This document shows positions 10,101-17,371 of a DNA stretch of 64,000 bases, piece by piece. The DNA comes from Azospirillum sp. TSA2s (lineage in GTDB: Bacteria; Pseudomonadota; Alphaproteobacteria; Azospirillales; Azospirillaceae): contig NZ_CP039650.1 in NCBI RefSeq assembly GCF_004923315.1, positions 62,001-126,000 on the forward strand, written 5' to 3'. Below the pieces are notes generated by a model. That model ran no database searches, was not told the DNA's origin, and worked only from the letters and a program-made list of their open reading frames with translations. The position numbers were made by a program, and so were the translations under genes. How positions within the stretch are numbered: the first letter of the stretch is position 1; the number at the start of each line of letters is the position of its first letter.

Positions 10101-10301
10101 CAGCGGGCTGGCGATCGACGCCGCCATCGTCTCCGGCGAGGCACCGGGCAGGCTGGCGCTGACGCTGATGACCGGGAAATCCACCCGCGGCAGCGCCGCA
10201 GTGGGCAGCTGGCGGTAGGCCGCCAGACCGCTCAGCACCAGCGCCGCCGTCAGGAGAATGGTCATCACCGGACGGCGGATGCAGAGTTCGGAGAGGTTCA
10301 C
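7182..10301 (-). CDS. RND-family multidrug efflux pump, inner-membrane permease
   Basis: The protein has 1039 residues, a full-length hydrophobe/amphiphile efflux transporter (AcrB/MdtB type) that would use the proton gradient to export drugs or other amphiphiles. It starts MNLSELCIRRPVMTILLTAA, the usual first membrane helix. Two large periplasmic loops are each followed by a bundle of membrane segments, and the fourth-helix proton-relay signature GLVVDDAIVMMENIVRYVEE is intact. The start is GTG at 10299-10301 and overlaps the adaptor stop (GTGA), so the two are translationally coupled. No outer-membrane channel gene is beside it. The closest named relatives appear to be MdtB/MdtC, but substrate cannot be read from sequence. 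Confidence 0.93.
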   Translation of the reverse strand: MNLSELCIRRPVMTILLTAALVLSGLAAYRQLPTAALPRVDFPVISVSASLPGASPETMAASIASPLEREFSTIAGIDTITSNSTLGNTSITIQFVLERDIDAAAADVQAALARTQRRLPAEMTTPPSYRKVNPADQPILFLSLNSPTLPLARLNDIAETLIQPKVATLPGVAQVQIYGSQKYAVRIQVNPNALALRGIGIDELQKALAAANANTPVGTLTGQQQQLVIAANPQLPDADAFRQLIVAYRNNAPVRLGDVAKVLDSVENDRTASWLNGTRSIMLAVQRQPDANTVDVVDRVRELVPVFQTQLPAAAAIQVVNDRSQSIRQAVEDVQFTLGLTIVLVVLVIFLFLRRLSATLIPALAVPISLIATAGGMHLLGFSVDNISLMALTLAVGLVVDDAIVMMENIVRYVEEGMKPFDAAIKGSREIGFTILSITLSLVAVFIPILLMGGVVGRLFHEFALVVTMSIAASAFVSLTLTPMMCSRFLTHAHDQKEGWFGRTLEAGFSALLNGYGRTLRWTLRHRPLMGLVMIGTIIGTGLLYQAIPKGFFPTEDIGQIFVTTEARADIAFPSMAERQQQVAAIVKANPAVVDVISSVGTGGNTGNQGRMFITLKPRDERPSATEVIQQLRRQVAGIPGMAVYMQPVQNLRIGGRASKSLYQYTIQGLDLDELYQWSGRLEQALRGIPILQDVTSDLQLNNPQAYVHIDREKAATLGIGVDQVRSTLYSAFGQRQVSTIYTPSNDYQVLIELEPKYQGDDSSLSRIYVRSTTSGKLVPLDAFARVERTAGPLAVAHQGQLPAVTLSFNLAPGASLGQAVDLIRGAEREMGLPATITTGFAGTAQVFQDAQAGQALLLAAAVLVIYIVLGVLYESFIHPLTILSGLPSAAIGALATLILFDTELSVIAIIGILMLIGIVKKNAIMMIDFAVEARRNGMAARDAIEQACLLRFRPIMMTTMAAIMGTLPIAIAHGAAAELRQPLGLAVVGGLCVSQVLTLYITPSLYLYMEDFGHFVGNLFRSRKADLPHGPMPASGDD

Positions 10302-11563
10302 GTCGCACCCCCGGTGGTCTGCGTCCGGGTGCCGGCGGTCTCCTCAACGGCGGAGCCCTGCCGCCGGCCGCCTTCGGCCGTCTCACCGGATGGGGGTGCG
10401 GCCGGCTTGCCGGCGCGTTCGCTGATCTTGGCGCCGGGGAACAGGCGCGACTGGCCGTCGACCACCACCCGCTCCCCGGCCTGCAGGCCGGAGGCGACGA
10501 CGCTGAGGCCGCCATGGCTGCGCTCGACGGTGACCGGGCGGACCTCCACCGTCTCGTCGGGCTTGACGACATAGACGAAGCGGCCCTTCTGGCCGGTCTG
10601 CACCGCCAGATCGGGGATGGTCAGCGCGTTCTGCTCGACCCGCAGGGTCAGGACGGTGTCGACGAACTGGCCCGGCCACAGCCGGGTGTCGGCGTTCGGA
10701 AACTCGCCCTTCACCAGGATGGTGCCGGTCTGCTGGTCGACCTGGCTGTCGACGAAGGACAGCTTGCCCTGCGCCGTCTCGCCGTGACTGCCGGCGATGC
10801 TGGCAGTCACGGCAAGCGAGCCGGCGGCCATCGCGGCGCGGATCGCCGGGAGGTGCTTTTCCGGAACGTTGAAGGCGACGTTGATCGGACGAAGCTGGGT
10901 CAGGGTGACCAGCGGGTTGGCGTCGGCGGCGCGCACCATGGTGCCGACCTTGGCGGTGATGGTGCCGGTACGGCCGTCCATCGGCGCGGTGATGCGGGTG
11001 AAGCTGAGCGCCACCTTCGCCGCCTCGATCGCCGCGAGGTCGGCCTTGACTGTGCCTTCCAGCGCATCGGCGGTGGCGACGGCGGCGTCATAGGTGGTGC
11101 GGGAAATGGCGCTGGTGCGCACCAGCTCCCCATAGCGCTTCACGTCGCCCTTGGCCTTGTCCAGATTGGCGCGGTCGCGTTCCAGATTGGCCTGGGCCTG
11201 ACGCAGTTGGGCGTCGAGCGAGCGGCTGTCGAGCGTGAACAGAATGTCGCCGGCCTTCACCTCCTGCCCCTCGGTGAAGGCAACGGTCTCCACGACGCTG
11301 TCGACGCGGGCCTTGATGGCGATGGCGGCGATGGGCTGGACGCTGCCGATGGTGACGATCTGCTCCGGCACGGCCTGCACCGCCACCTTCTGGGTCACCA
11401 CCGGCACGGTGCGCGCGGATGCCTGCGCCTGGGTCTTCGCCCCATTCGCCGCCCCACCCGCCGTGGTCCCGCTGCCCGCCCCGCCAGTGTGGGACGCATA
11501 CCAATAGTACCCGCCGCCGCCGATCAGTGCGGCAACAAGCAGGACCAGGAAAAACCGTCTCAT
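10298..11563 (-). CDS. RND efflux periplasmic adaptor (membrane fusion protein)
   Basis: The protein has 421 residues. It begins with a membrane anchor (about residues 4-22) and has no lipobox cysteine. It then shows a Gly/Ala-rich linker, a biotinyl-lipoyl-like half (VVETVAFTEGQEVKAGDILFTLD), a helical hairpin (QANLERDRANLDKAKGDVKR), the second lipoyl half (FTRITAPMDGRTG), and beta-barrel and membrane-proximal domains. The tail is rich in Gly, Thr and Pro. It would bridge the pump encoded next to it and an outer-membrane channel supplied elsewhere. It lies between the TetR gene (42-bp gap) and the pump (4-bp overlap), all on one transcript. Confidence 0.92.
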   Translation of the reverse strand: MRRFFLVLLVAALIGGGGYYWYASHTGGAGSGTTAGGAANGAKTQAQASARTVPVVTQKVAVQAVPEQIVTIGSVQPIAAIAIKARVDSVVETVAFTEGQEVKAGDILFTLDSRSLDAQLRQAQANLERDRANLDKAKGDVKRYGELVRTSAISRTTYDAAVATADALEGTVKADLAAIEAAKVALSFTRITAPMDGRTGTITAKVGTMVRAADANPLVTLTQLRPINVAFNVPEKHLPAIRAAMAAGSLAVTASIAGSHGETAQGKLSFVDSQVDQQTGTILVKGEFPNADTRLWPGQFVDTVLTLRVEQNALTIPDLAVQTGQKGRFVYVVKPDETVEVRPVTVERSHGGLSVVASGLQAGERVVVDGQSRLFPGAKISERAGKPAAPPSGETAEGGRRQGSAVEETAGTRTQTTGGAT

Positions 11564-11604
11564 AGGCGAGGACTCCAGACGCCGGAGCCGGGGTCCGGCA
11601 GCGC

Positions 11605-12213
11605 TTATATGAAGGGGGGCAGGTTGGTGATGCCGGACATCAGAAGATCGATGACGGAGCGCTCCAGCGCCTCGCGCGGGCGGTCGCCCACCTGCATGAT
11701 CCCGCCACGGACCATTCCGATGATCAGCAACGGAACGATCTCCAGATCGATCTTGCGGAATTCACCCGACTGCATGCCCTCCGCCAGGACCTGTTGCAGG
11801 GCCGTCGCGCTGCGCTGGCTGCGGCGGCGCAGGATGCGGCGGCTGCGGTCGGCCAGATCGGACTGGTCGCCGCCCAGCAGCTTCAACGTCTGCAACTGCT
11901 CGCTCAGCGTGCCGACCAGGGCGGAGACCATCGCCGACAGGCGGACGGAGGCGGGAACCTGCTGCGGCGCCAGTTCGGCGTTCAGCTTGTGCTCCAGCCC
12001 GCCCAGCGCCCGTTCGAGCGATTCCAGATACAGCTCTTCCTTGGAGGGGAAGTAGCGGTAGAGCGTGGCCTTGCCCACGCCAGCCCGCTTCGCCACCTCC
12101 TCCACCTGGACGGAGGCGTAATCGCGGCCGGCAAACAGCTCCGCCGCGGCGTTGAGGATCACCTCGCGCCGGCGAGCGCGCCAGTCAGGTATCTCTTCCG
12201 CATCAAGAGGCAT
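11605..12213 (-). CDS. TetR-family repressor of the RND efflux operon
   Basis: The protein has 202 residues. The DNA-binding domain is in the first 65: ILNAAAELFAGRDYASVQVEEVAKRAGVGKATLYRYFPSKEEL, cut here into its helix-turn-helix core VEEVAKRAGVGKATLYRYF. The rest is an all-helical ligand-binding domain of TetR type. It is the first gene of the operon, upstream of adaptor and pump in the same direction. That order implies autoregulation and control of all three genes by binding near the promoter at 12241-12268, with release by a pump substrate. The ligand is not known. Confidence 0.9.
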   Translation of the reverse strand: MPLDAEEIPDWRARRREVILNAAAELFAGRDYASVQVEEVAKRAGVGKATLYRYFPSKEELYLESLERALGGLEHKLNAELAPQQVPASVRLSAMVSALVGTLSEQLQTLKLLGGDQSDLADRSRRILRRRSQRSATALQQVLAEGMQSGEFRKIDLEIVPLLIIGMVRGGIMQVGDRPREALERSVIDLLMSGITNLPPFI

Positions 12214-12240
12214 GAATGGAACTCACGGGTTTCAAAACTG

Positions 12241-12268
12241 ACGATAGTCGAGATCCTTAGAGTGTCAA
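12241..12268 (-). promoter_or_regulatory. Sigma-70-type promoter of the TetR-RND operon
   Basis: On the minus strand TTGACA (12268-12263) is followed after 16 bases by TATCGT (12246-12241), about 28 bases ahead of the TetR start codon. The -35 box is a perfect consensus and the -10 matches 4 of 6. GAC-N4-GTC symmetry over the -10 box could be part of a repressor operator, but it is short and could be chance. Confidence 0.65.
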
Positions 12269-12369
12269 GGAACCAGTCTCCAAGAAAAATGAATTCCGCG
12301 TCATCTGCGGAAAACCCTTGCCCGGCAAGGGACTGACGGCGTGACGACGGCAGGTGCCGTTCCGTCGCG

Positions 12370-12429
12370 AAAAAGGCGCGAAGCCCGACCTGCCCAGGCG
12401 GAGATGCCTGGGAGGCCGGGCTTCGCGCC
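12370..12429 (-). terminator. Intrinsic terminator of the BON-domain gene
   Basis: A 13-bp perfect stem, GGCGCGAAGCCCG at 12375-12387 with its complement at 12417-12429, encloses a second nested stem CCCAGGC/GCCTGGG. On the minus strand the hairpin is followed by a run of five T (12374-12370 region). It lies about 30 bases after the stop of the gene at 12457-14022, which it should terminate. Confidence 0.8.
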
Positions 12430-12456
12430 CTTGTATCGGAAGGCGATGCCTGCCGG

Positions 12457-14022
12457 TCAGCTTCGGGTGGCGGGAGAGCGGCCGGTGCCGGTGGAGCCGG
12501 TCACGCCCGTGGTGGAGCCGGCCATCGACCCGGTGCCTGCGGAGGCTCCGGCCGGGCCGCCACTGGTGCCGGCGCCGGTCCCCGTGCTGGTCGGCGAGGC
12601 CGAGCCGGTGTTGGCGCCGGTCCCCATGCCGAGCCCGGCGGCGCTGCCGGCGGTGGTGGTGTCGGAGCCCTGATGGCCGCCGGTGGTCCCGGACATCGAC
12701 GTGGAGGTGGTGCCGCCGCCCGCGGTCGCCATGGCGGAGGCCCCGGCGCCGGTGGAACTGCCCCAGCCGGTGGCGCTCTGGTTGCCGGTCTGGCTGCGGA
12801 CGCGCAGGTTGTTCTGCACGTGCGACACGCCGGACACCGATTCGGCGACATCCTCGGCCCGGCGCTTGGTGTGGCGGTCGGGCACCATGCCGGTCAGCGT
12901 CACCTCGCCGCCGCTGACCGTCACCTCGATGTCGGAGGCGTCGATGTAGGCGTCGTCGGTCAAGCGGTCGCTGACATCCTCGCGCACGCGCTCGTCGGAA
13001 CGGCTGTAGCCGCGCGGGCCACGGCCGCGATGCTGGGAGGCACGGCGTTCGTCCTCGCGGCGGCGGCGCTCGGCATCGTCGTCGCCGAACCAGGAGGCGA
13101 TTTCGTCGCCGGCCTGTTCCCAGAAGCCGCGATCACGGTTCCGGCCACGGTCGTCGCCCCGGCGCTCGTACCGGTCGTCGGCAAAGCCCCCGCCATAGTC
13201 GCTACGGCTTTGCCCGCCGCGGAGCATGCTGCCGCGATCCTCGACCCAGGAGCGGTTGCGGTCGTCACGCTCGTAGCCGCCGCCCCCTTGGCCGCCTCCG
13301 TAGCTGGTGGAGGAACTGCCGCCGAAATCGCGCCGGCTCCAGTCGCCACGCTCCCAATCGCCACGGTCGCGGCCGGCTTCGTAGCCGCCGCCATAGCCGC
13401 TGCTCTGGGTGCCGCCCTGGGAACCATAGCCGCGCGAGCCGTAATCGCGGTCACGTTCGCCATACTCGCGCCCGCCATAGCCGAGCGTGCCGCGGCCACG
13501 CACGCCACGGTCGCCCTCGCCATAGGGGCGCACGCCGTAATCGCGGTCGCGGTAATCGGCGTTGCCCACGTCGCGGTTGGTGTAATTGCCCTCGGTCCCG
13601 GCATTGCCGGCGCCGGCATAGCCGCCATAACCGCTGGACCCGGACCGCCCGCCATAGCCGGCGCCGTAGCCGCCGCGGCTCATGTCACGGCCACCGCCGA
13701 AGCTGCGGTCATAGACGCGCTCCATCTCGCGGGAGGTATCGCCGCGGCGGTCGTCGCTGTCGGAATAGGACTCGCGGCCGTAGCCGCCGGATTCGTTGCC
13801 GACGCGCCCGCCATAGCCGGCGTCGCGGTAGCTGCGGCCCTGGTCGTCCTGGTGGCGGTGGGCCTGCGTGCGATACATGCTTTCGTGACGGCGGTCGTCG
13901 TCTTGGCCATAGACGCCGGTGCGCTGCGGCCCCTCGCCCCAGTCGCGATGCCGGTTCGGCTCCCGGTCGTCGTCGCGCCAGTCGCGGCCTTCGCCCCGCC
14001 ACCGATTCTCGTACTGCGCCAT
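12457..14022 (-). CDS. Low-complexity Gly/Tyr/Arg-rich protein with one BON domain
   Basis: The protein has 521 residues. The start at 14022 (MAQYENRWRGEGRDWRDDD) is chosen for the GAGGGAG about 9 bases upstream; a longer frame reaching 14121 lacks this support. Residues 1 to about 290 are a charged, repetitive stretch rich in G, Y, R, D and S (many YGG, RDYG and GRDRG units). A short ordered motif EIASWFGDDDAERRRREDE comes next, then a BON domain (RVREDVSDRLTDD, VTVSGGEVTLTGMVPDR, AEDVAESVSGVSHVQNNL). The C-terminal 120 residues are nearly all G, S, T and A. BON domains bind phospholipid or other envelope surfaces and often act in osmotic or envelope stress; no signal peptide is visible here, so the location is open. 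Confidence 0.8.
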   Translation of the reverse strand: MAQYENRWRGEGRDWRDDDREPNRHRDWGEGPQRTGVYGQDDDRRHESMYRTQAHRHQDDQGRSYRDAGYGGRVGNESGGYGRESYSDSDDRRGDTSREMERVYDRSFGGGRDMSRGGYGAGYGGRSGSSGYGGYAGAGNAGTEGNYTNRDVGNADYRDRDYGVRPYGEGDRGVRGRGTLGYGGREYGERDRDYGSRGYGSQGGTQSSGYGGGYEAGRDRGDWERGDWSRRDFGGSSSTSYGGGQGGGGYERDDRNRSWVEDRGSMLRGGQSRSDYGGGFADDRYERRGDDRGRNRDRGFWEQAGDEIASWFGDDDAERRRREDERRASQHRGRGPRGYSRSDERVREDVSDRLTDDAYIDASDIEVTVSGGEVTLTGMVPDRHTKRRAEDVAESVSGVSHVQNNLRVRSQTGNQSATGWGSSTGAGASAMATAGGGTTSTSMSGTTGGHQGSDTTTAGSAAGLGMGTGANTGSASPTSTGTGAGTSGGPAGASAGTGSMAGSTTGVTGSTGTGRSPATRS

Positions 14023-14170
14023 CGTGGTCGGCTCCCTCTTTTCCGGATTCTTGGAGCGCGGGCTTCGCGCCACGAAAGGCGTGGGCGCGCCCGTCCTTCC
14101 CCGAACAACAGGAGCGGTCAAACGGCGTTCCGGATTTTCAGCGGCCGCCCCCCGGCGATATCGAGAGTTC

Positions 14171-14186
14171 TGGCATGGCGCTTGCG
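14171..14186 (+). promoter_or_regulatory. Candidate sigma-54 (-24/-12) promoter
   Basis: TGGCATGGCGCTTGCG matches the sigma-54 consensus TGGCACG-N4-TTGC with GG and GC spaced by 10 bases; only the C of TGGCAC differs. It points rightward into an ORF-free stretch that ends in an intrinsic terminator at 14220-14257. Flanking protein genes are on the other strand, so it does not serve them. Confidence 0.55.
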
Positions 14187-14196
14187 TGGTGCAGAG

Positions 14197-14257
14197 CGGT
14201 TGGTTCCACGCATCACTTGCGGCTTCGGCGCTTCATGCACCGAAGCCGTTTTCTTTT
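14197..14257 (+). ncRNA. Candidate small RNA of about 60 nt driven by a sigma-54 promoter
   Basis: A transcript starting about 12 bases after the -12 element would begin near 14197 and end in the T-run at 14249-14257. It would be about 60 nt, of which the last half is the terminator hairpin. There is no ORF in it and no plus-strand gene nearby that the terminator could serve. The short 5' part (14198-14219) could be a seed for base pairing. This is inferred from the promoter-terminator pair only; no known RNA family is recognised. Confidence 0.4.
14220..14257 (+). terminator. Intrinsic terminator in an ORF-free region
   Basis: CGGCTTCGG (14220-14228) pairs with CCGAAGCCG (14240-14248) across an 11-base loop and is followed by TTTTCTTTT. 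The T-run exists only on the plus strand, so it does not terminate the minus-strand genes on either side. Confidence 0.8.
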
Positions 14258-14290
14258 ACGCCCCATTATTGGGCAGACGTGTCGATCTGC

Positions 14291-14692
14291 TTAATTTGGC
14301 AGCGGCCGGTCGAGCAGACGGGCAACCGCGGCCCCCAACTCTTCATTGAGGAAGGGCTTGTAGATGATCTCGTCCGCATTGAACATGCGCGTCATCTTCA
14401 GCAGATAGCCGGCGGGCATGTTGGGCGCACCGCCGGACATGGCCAGGATCTTCACGTCGGGCTGAGCGCTGCGGGCAGCCTTGATGAGTTCGATCCCGTC
14501 GACCTCCGGCATCAGCACGTCGGTGACGATCAGGTCGAAGCTGCGGCGGTCGAGCGCGCGGATGGCCGCGCGTCCGTTCTCCGCCTCGGTCACCTCGAAA
14601 CCGCGCCCTTCCAGATAGCCGGCGACGGACAGGCGAACGGCCGGAGAATCCTCCACGACCAGGATGTTGGGCCGAATGGCACTTCCCATCAT
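14291..14692 (-). CDS. Single-domain response regulator (CheY-like receiver)
   Basis: The protein has 133 residues and consists only of a receiver domain. The acidic pocket is ED at 14-15 (ILVVEDSPAVR), the phospho-acceptor is D58 in LIVTDVLMPEVDGIEL, the switch serine is in ILAMSGG, and K112 is in IIYKPF. There is no output domain. The start at 14692 has AAGGAA eight bases upstream and is followed by a second ATG. It is the last gene of the long minus-strand array, 73 bp after the STAS gene, so it probably carries a phosphoryl signal to or from this phosphatase/STAS module. Confidence 0.88.
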   Translation of the reverse strand: MMGSAIRPNILVVEDSPAVRLSVAGYLEGRGFEVTEAENGRAAIRALDRRSFDLIVTDVLMPEVDGIELIKAARSAQPDVKILAMSGGAPNMPAGYLLKMTRMFNADEIIYKPFLNEELGAAVARLLDRPLPN

Positions 14693-14765
14693 ACACCCGG
14701 TTCCTTTTGGGAACCGCCTTATCGAAAAGCCGGCAACGGCCGGCGGAAGCCCGCCCCTTATCCCC

Positions 14766-15104
14766 TCACCCGCCGAGCGCCGCAACCGCCGCAGCCGCGT
14801 CGGCATGGATCTCGAACAGGGACGAGAAGCCGCTGACGTCGAACACCTCGCGGATGTGCGGCGCCATGGCTGAAAGGGCGATCGAGCCGCGCTTCGTCCG
14901 TGCCGCCTTGGCGGCGACCAGCAGGCAACGAAGCCCGGCAGAACTGATGTAGGAAAGCTGGGCCATATCGACAACAAGCCGCGTGCCTTCGGCGCCGATG
15001 GCCGACAGCAGAGCCGATTCGAATTCGCCGGCATTGCCGCTGTCGATCCGCCCCTCCGCCCGCAGAACGGTGACGCCGTTGACCGACTGTTCGGTGATGT
15101 TCAT
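14766..15104 (-). CDS. STAS-domain anti-sigma factor antagonist (SpoIIAA/RsbV-like)
   Basis: The protein has 112 residues. The STAS fold is clear from TRLVVDMAQLSYISSAGLRCLL, where Ser55 aligns with the serine of SpoIIAA/RsbV that is phosphorylated by an anti-sigma kinase. Unphosphorylated proteins of this family bind RsbW-like kinases and free their targets. It lies downstream of a SpoIIE-type phosphatase gene (104-bp gap), the enzyme class that dephosphorylates such serines. A candidate kinase partner in this window is the RsbW-like ATPase at 55403-55834. Confidence 0.9.
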   Translation of the reverse strand: MNITEQSVNGVTVLRAEGRIDSGNAGEFESALLSAIGAEGTRLVVDMAQLSYISSAGLRCLLVAAKAARTKRGSIALSAMAPHIREVFDVSGFSSLFEIHADAAAAVAALGG

Positions 15105-15208
15105 ACCCTGCCCTCGCCTCGAATTACCACGTTGGTGCTTATACCATGTCGGCAGGCGCCCGACGATGCATTCGCGGTGCAGCGGATGCTTCCTCCCGGC
15201 CGCCGCCG

Positions 15209-17362
15209 TCAGGCGACCGGATCGGACAGCGCCGCCAGGGCGGACACCGGAGCGTCCGCCGCCCCGCGCCAGCGCAGGACGAGACAGGTGATGTCATCGG
15301 ACTGCGGCGCCCCGGCGGTGAAGCGGGCCACATCGGTCAGCACCCCGTCCAGCCCGTCGCGGGCGGACGCGCTGGACTGGCCGGCGACCGCGGCGGCAAG
15401 GCGGGGGTCACCGTACATCACCTCCTCGCCGTTGAAGGCCTCGGTGACGCCGTCGGTGAACAGGAAGACCATGTCGCCGGTGTCGAGCATGACGCTCTTC
15501 TCGCCGAAAGGCATGTCGGGCATGGCGGCCAGCGCGATGCCGGGGGTGCGCTCCAGCTCCTTCACCGCGCCGGATGCGGTCATGCGCAGCGGCGGGTTGT
15601 GGCCGCCGTTGGAATAGGCCAGCACGCCGGTGCGCAGGTCCAGCTCGCCATAGAAGACGGTGACGAACATCATCTGTTCGTTCTCCGCCGCCAGCAGGTT
15701 GTTGACCCGGCGCATCGTCTCCGCCGGGCCGACGCCCGATTCGGCGATGGCGCGTAGCATCGTGCGGGTGATCAGCATGAAGAAGGCGGCCGGGATGCCC
15801 TTGCCCGAAACGTCGGCGATGACCAGCGCCACCTTGTGCTCGGAGATCGGGAAGAAATCATAGAAATCGCCGCCGACCTCCTTGGCCGGGATCATGCGCG
15901 CCGCAATGTCCAGCTCGGCCAGATCGGGGAAGACCTGGGGCAGGATGGTCAGTTGCATGGTGCGGGCGATCTCCAGCTCCTGCTGCAGGCTGATGAGCCG
16001 GCGCTTGTCCTCCAGGGCCTCGCGCAGGTCGCGCACCATCTGGGTCAACTGCACCTGCTGGGTGCTGACCCGCGTCGCCAGACGGGAGAAGCCCAGCGCC
16101 AGCAGGCCAAGCTCGTCGCCCACCCCCTTGGATTGCGAGGACTGGGCGTCGTGGGTCTCGGCCTCGATCTGGCGAAGCTCCTCCAGCAGGGTCTGGCGGG
16201 CATCCTCCTCCAGCGTGACGGCCAGCGCCTCCATCTGGCGGCGGATGAAGCGCTGCTGACGGCGCAGGCGGCGCTCGCGCTGGCCGGCGCTACGCTCGAT
16301 CTCGCGCATCACGCCGCGGAAGACCTCCACCGCGCCGGCGATGCGGCCGATCTCGTCGTTGCCGGCCGGCAGTTCGACATAGCCCATGGACCGACCGTGG
16401 GAGAGGTCCTGAAGCGCCTTCACCGCCCCGTCGAGCGTGGAGAAGTTCCGCCGCAGGAAGCCATAGAGCAACCCCAGCGCGCCCAGCAGCACCAGCCCGA
16501 CCGCCGCGACATAGGCGACCGACCACAGTGCCTGCTCCTCCACCGCCTGGGTGACGTCGGTGGCGATCAGCACGGTGGCGACGCGGCCGCCGGCGAGATC
16601 GGCCACCGGCAGGCTGGCCAGCGCGTAGCGGCGCCCGCCGTCGGCGACATGGGTGATGCTGCGCTCCGCCGGTCGGACCAGCGGCTTGACCGCCGGCCAG
16701 AGCGGATCGGTCTCTCCATCCAGGGCGGCGCCGCTGCGGCTGACGGCGAAGACGCGCCCGCCGGTGGTCCGCCGCAGCACATCGAGCGCGGCGACGAAGT
16801 CCAGGCCGGCCACCGCCGCACCGGTGACGCCGGCCCCGCTGCCCGCGCCGCCGCCCGCCCCGGTCCCGGCATAGATCGGCACGCCGGCCACCACCACCAG
16901 GCGCTCGCCATCGACCAGACGGACGCCGCGCGCCAGCTTCTGCCCGGACAGGATGGCGTCGAGCGCGCCGCGATTCAGCAATGGCGCCGGATCGAAGGCC
17001 GGATCGCTGCTGTAGAGCAGGTCGCCCGACTTCGACAGCAGGTTGACGTCGGTGATGCCGCCGGTGGCGGGGGCGGCGAGAATCCCCAACGCGGCGACCC
17101 GGCGGTCGAGCGCGCCGCGCTCCTCCACCTCGACCGCGCGGGCGATCTCGGCGTCGCCGGCCAGCCGGCCAAGCCCCTGGTCGATGCGGCCGACGGCGCC
17201 CGAAACGGCGAGCTGCCAGGAGGTTTCGAGCCGTGCCAGTTCAAGCTCGCGCGCGCGCTCGTCGGCGGCGTCCTCGCGCAGGGCGGCGAACCCGAGAAGC
17301 AGGCCGGCCACGATGGTGACGGTGGCGAGCACGAACAGGATGATGCGGGTCTGGAGCAGCAT
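15209..17362 (-). CDS. Membrane sensor with HAMP and SpoIIE-type PP2C phosphatase domain
   Basis: The protein has 717 residues. TM1 is at about 6-27, a periplasmic Cache-like region (LLSKSGDLLYSSD near 108-120) follows, TM2 is near 285-310, then a HAMP domain (with SMGYVELPAGNDEIGRIAGAV). A coiled-coil helix near 370-460 leads to the RsbU/SpoIIE phosphatase: ARMIPAKEVGGDFYDFF, ALVIADVSGKGIPAAFFM and FLFTDGVTEAFN carry the metal-binding aspartates. It should remove phosphate from the STAS protein encoded next, in response to a periplasmic signal. The gene starts 9 bp after the stop of the membrane protein at 17372-18811 and is part of the long minus-strand array. Confidence 0.9.
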   Translation of the reverse strand: MLLQTRIILFVLATVTIVAGLLLGFAALREDAADERARELELARLETSWQLAVSGAVGRIDQGLGRLAGDAEIARAVEVEERGALDRRVAALGILAAPATGGITDVNLLSKSGDLLYSSDPAFDPAPLLNRGALDAILSGQKLARGVRLVDGERLVVVAGVPIYAGTGAGGGAGSGAGVTGAAVAGLDFVAALDVLRRTTGGRVFAVSRSGAALDGETDPLWPAVKPLVRPAERSITHVADGGRRYALASLPVADLAGGRVATVLIATDVTQAVEEQALWSVAYVAAVGLVLLGALGLLYGFLRRNFSTLDGAVKALQDLSHGRSMGYVELPAGNDEIGRIAGAVEVFRGVMREIERSAGQRERRLRRQQRFIRRQMEALAVTLEEDARQTLLEELRQIEAETHDAQSSQSKGVGDELGLLALGFSRLATRVSTQQVQLTQMVRDLREALEDKRRLISLQQELEIARTMQLTILPQVFPDLAELDIAARMIPAKEVGGDFYDFFPISEHKVALVIADVSGKGIPAAFFMLITRTMLRAIAESGVGPAETMRRVNNLLAAENEQMMFVTVFYGELDLRTGVLAYSNGGHNPPLRMTASGAVKELERTPGIALAAMPDMPFGEKSVMLDTGDMVFLFTDGVTEAFNGEEVMYGDPRLAAAVAGQSSASARDGLDGVLTDVARFTAGAPQSDDITCLVLRWRGAADAPVSALAALSDPVA

Positions 17363-17371
17363 GGGGGCCTC

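Noticed and set aside
14023-14121. 33-residue N-terminal extension of the BON protein
   Set aside because: No ribosome-binding site at 14121, whereas GAGGGAG is well placed before the ATG at 14022.
12673-14349. Plus-strand open frame of 558 codons over the BON gene
   Set aside because: Its product is nearly all Ala/Val/Ile from reading Gly/Arg-rich codons backwards, with no ribosome-binding site. The minus-strand frame has a BON domain and a terminator.
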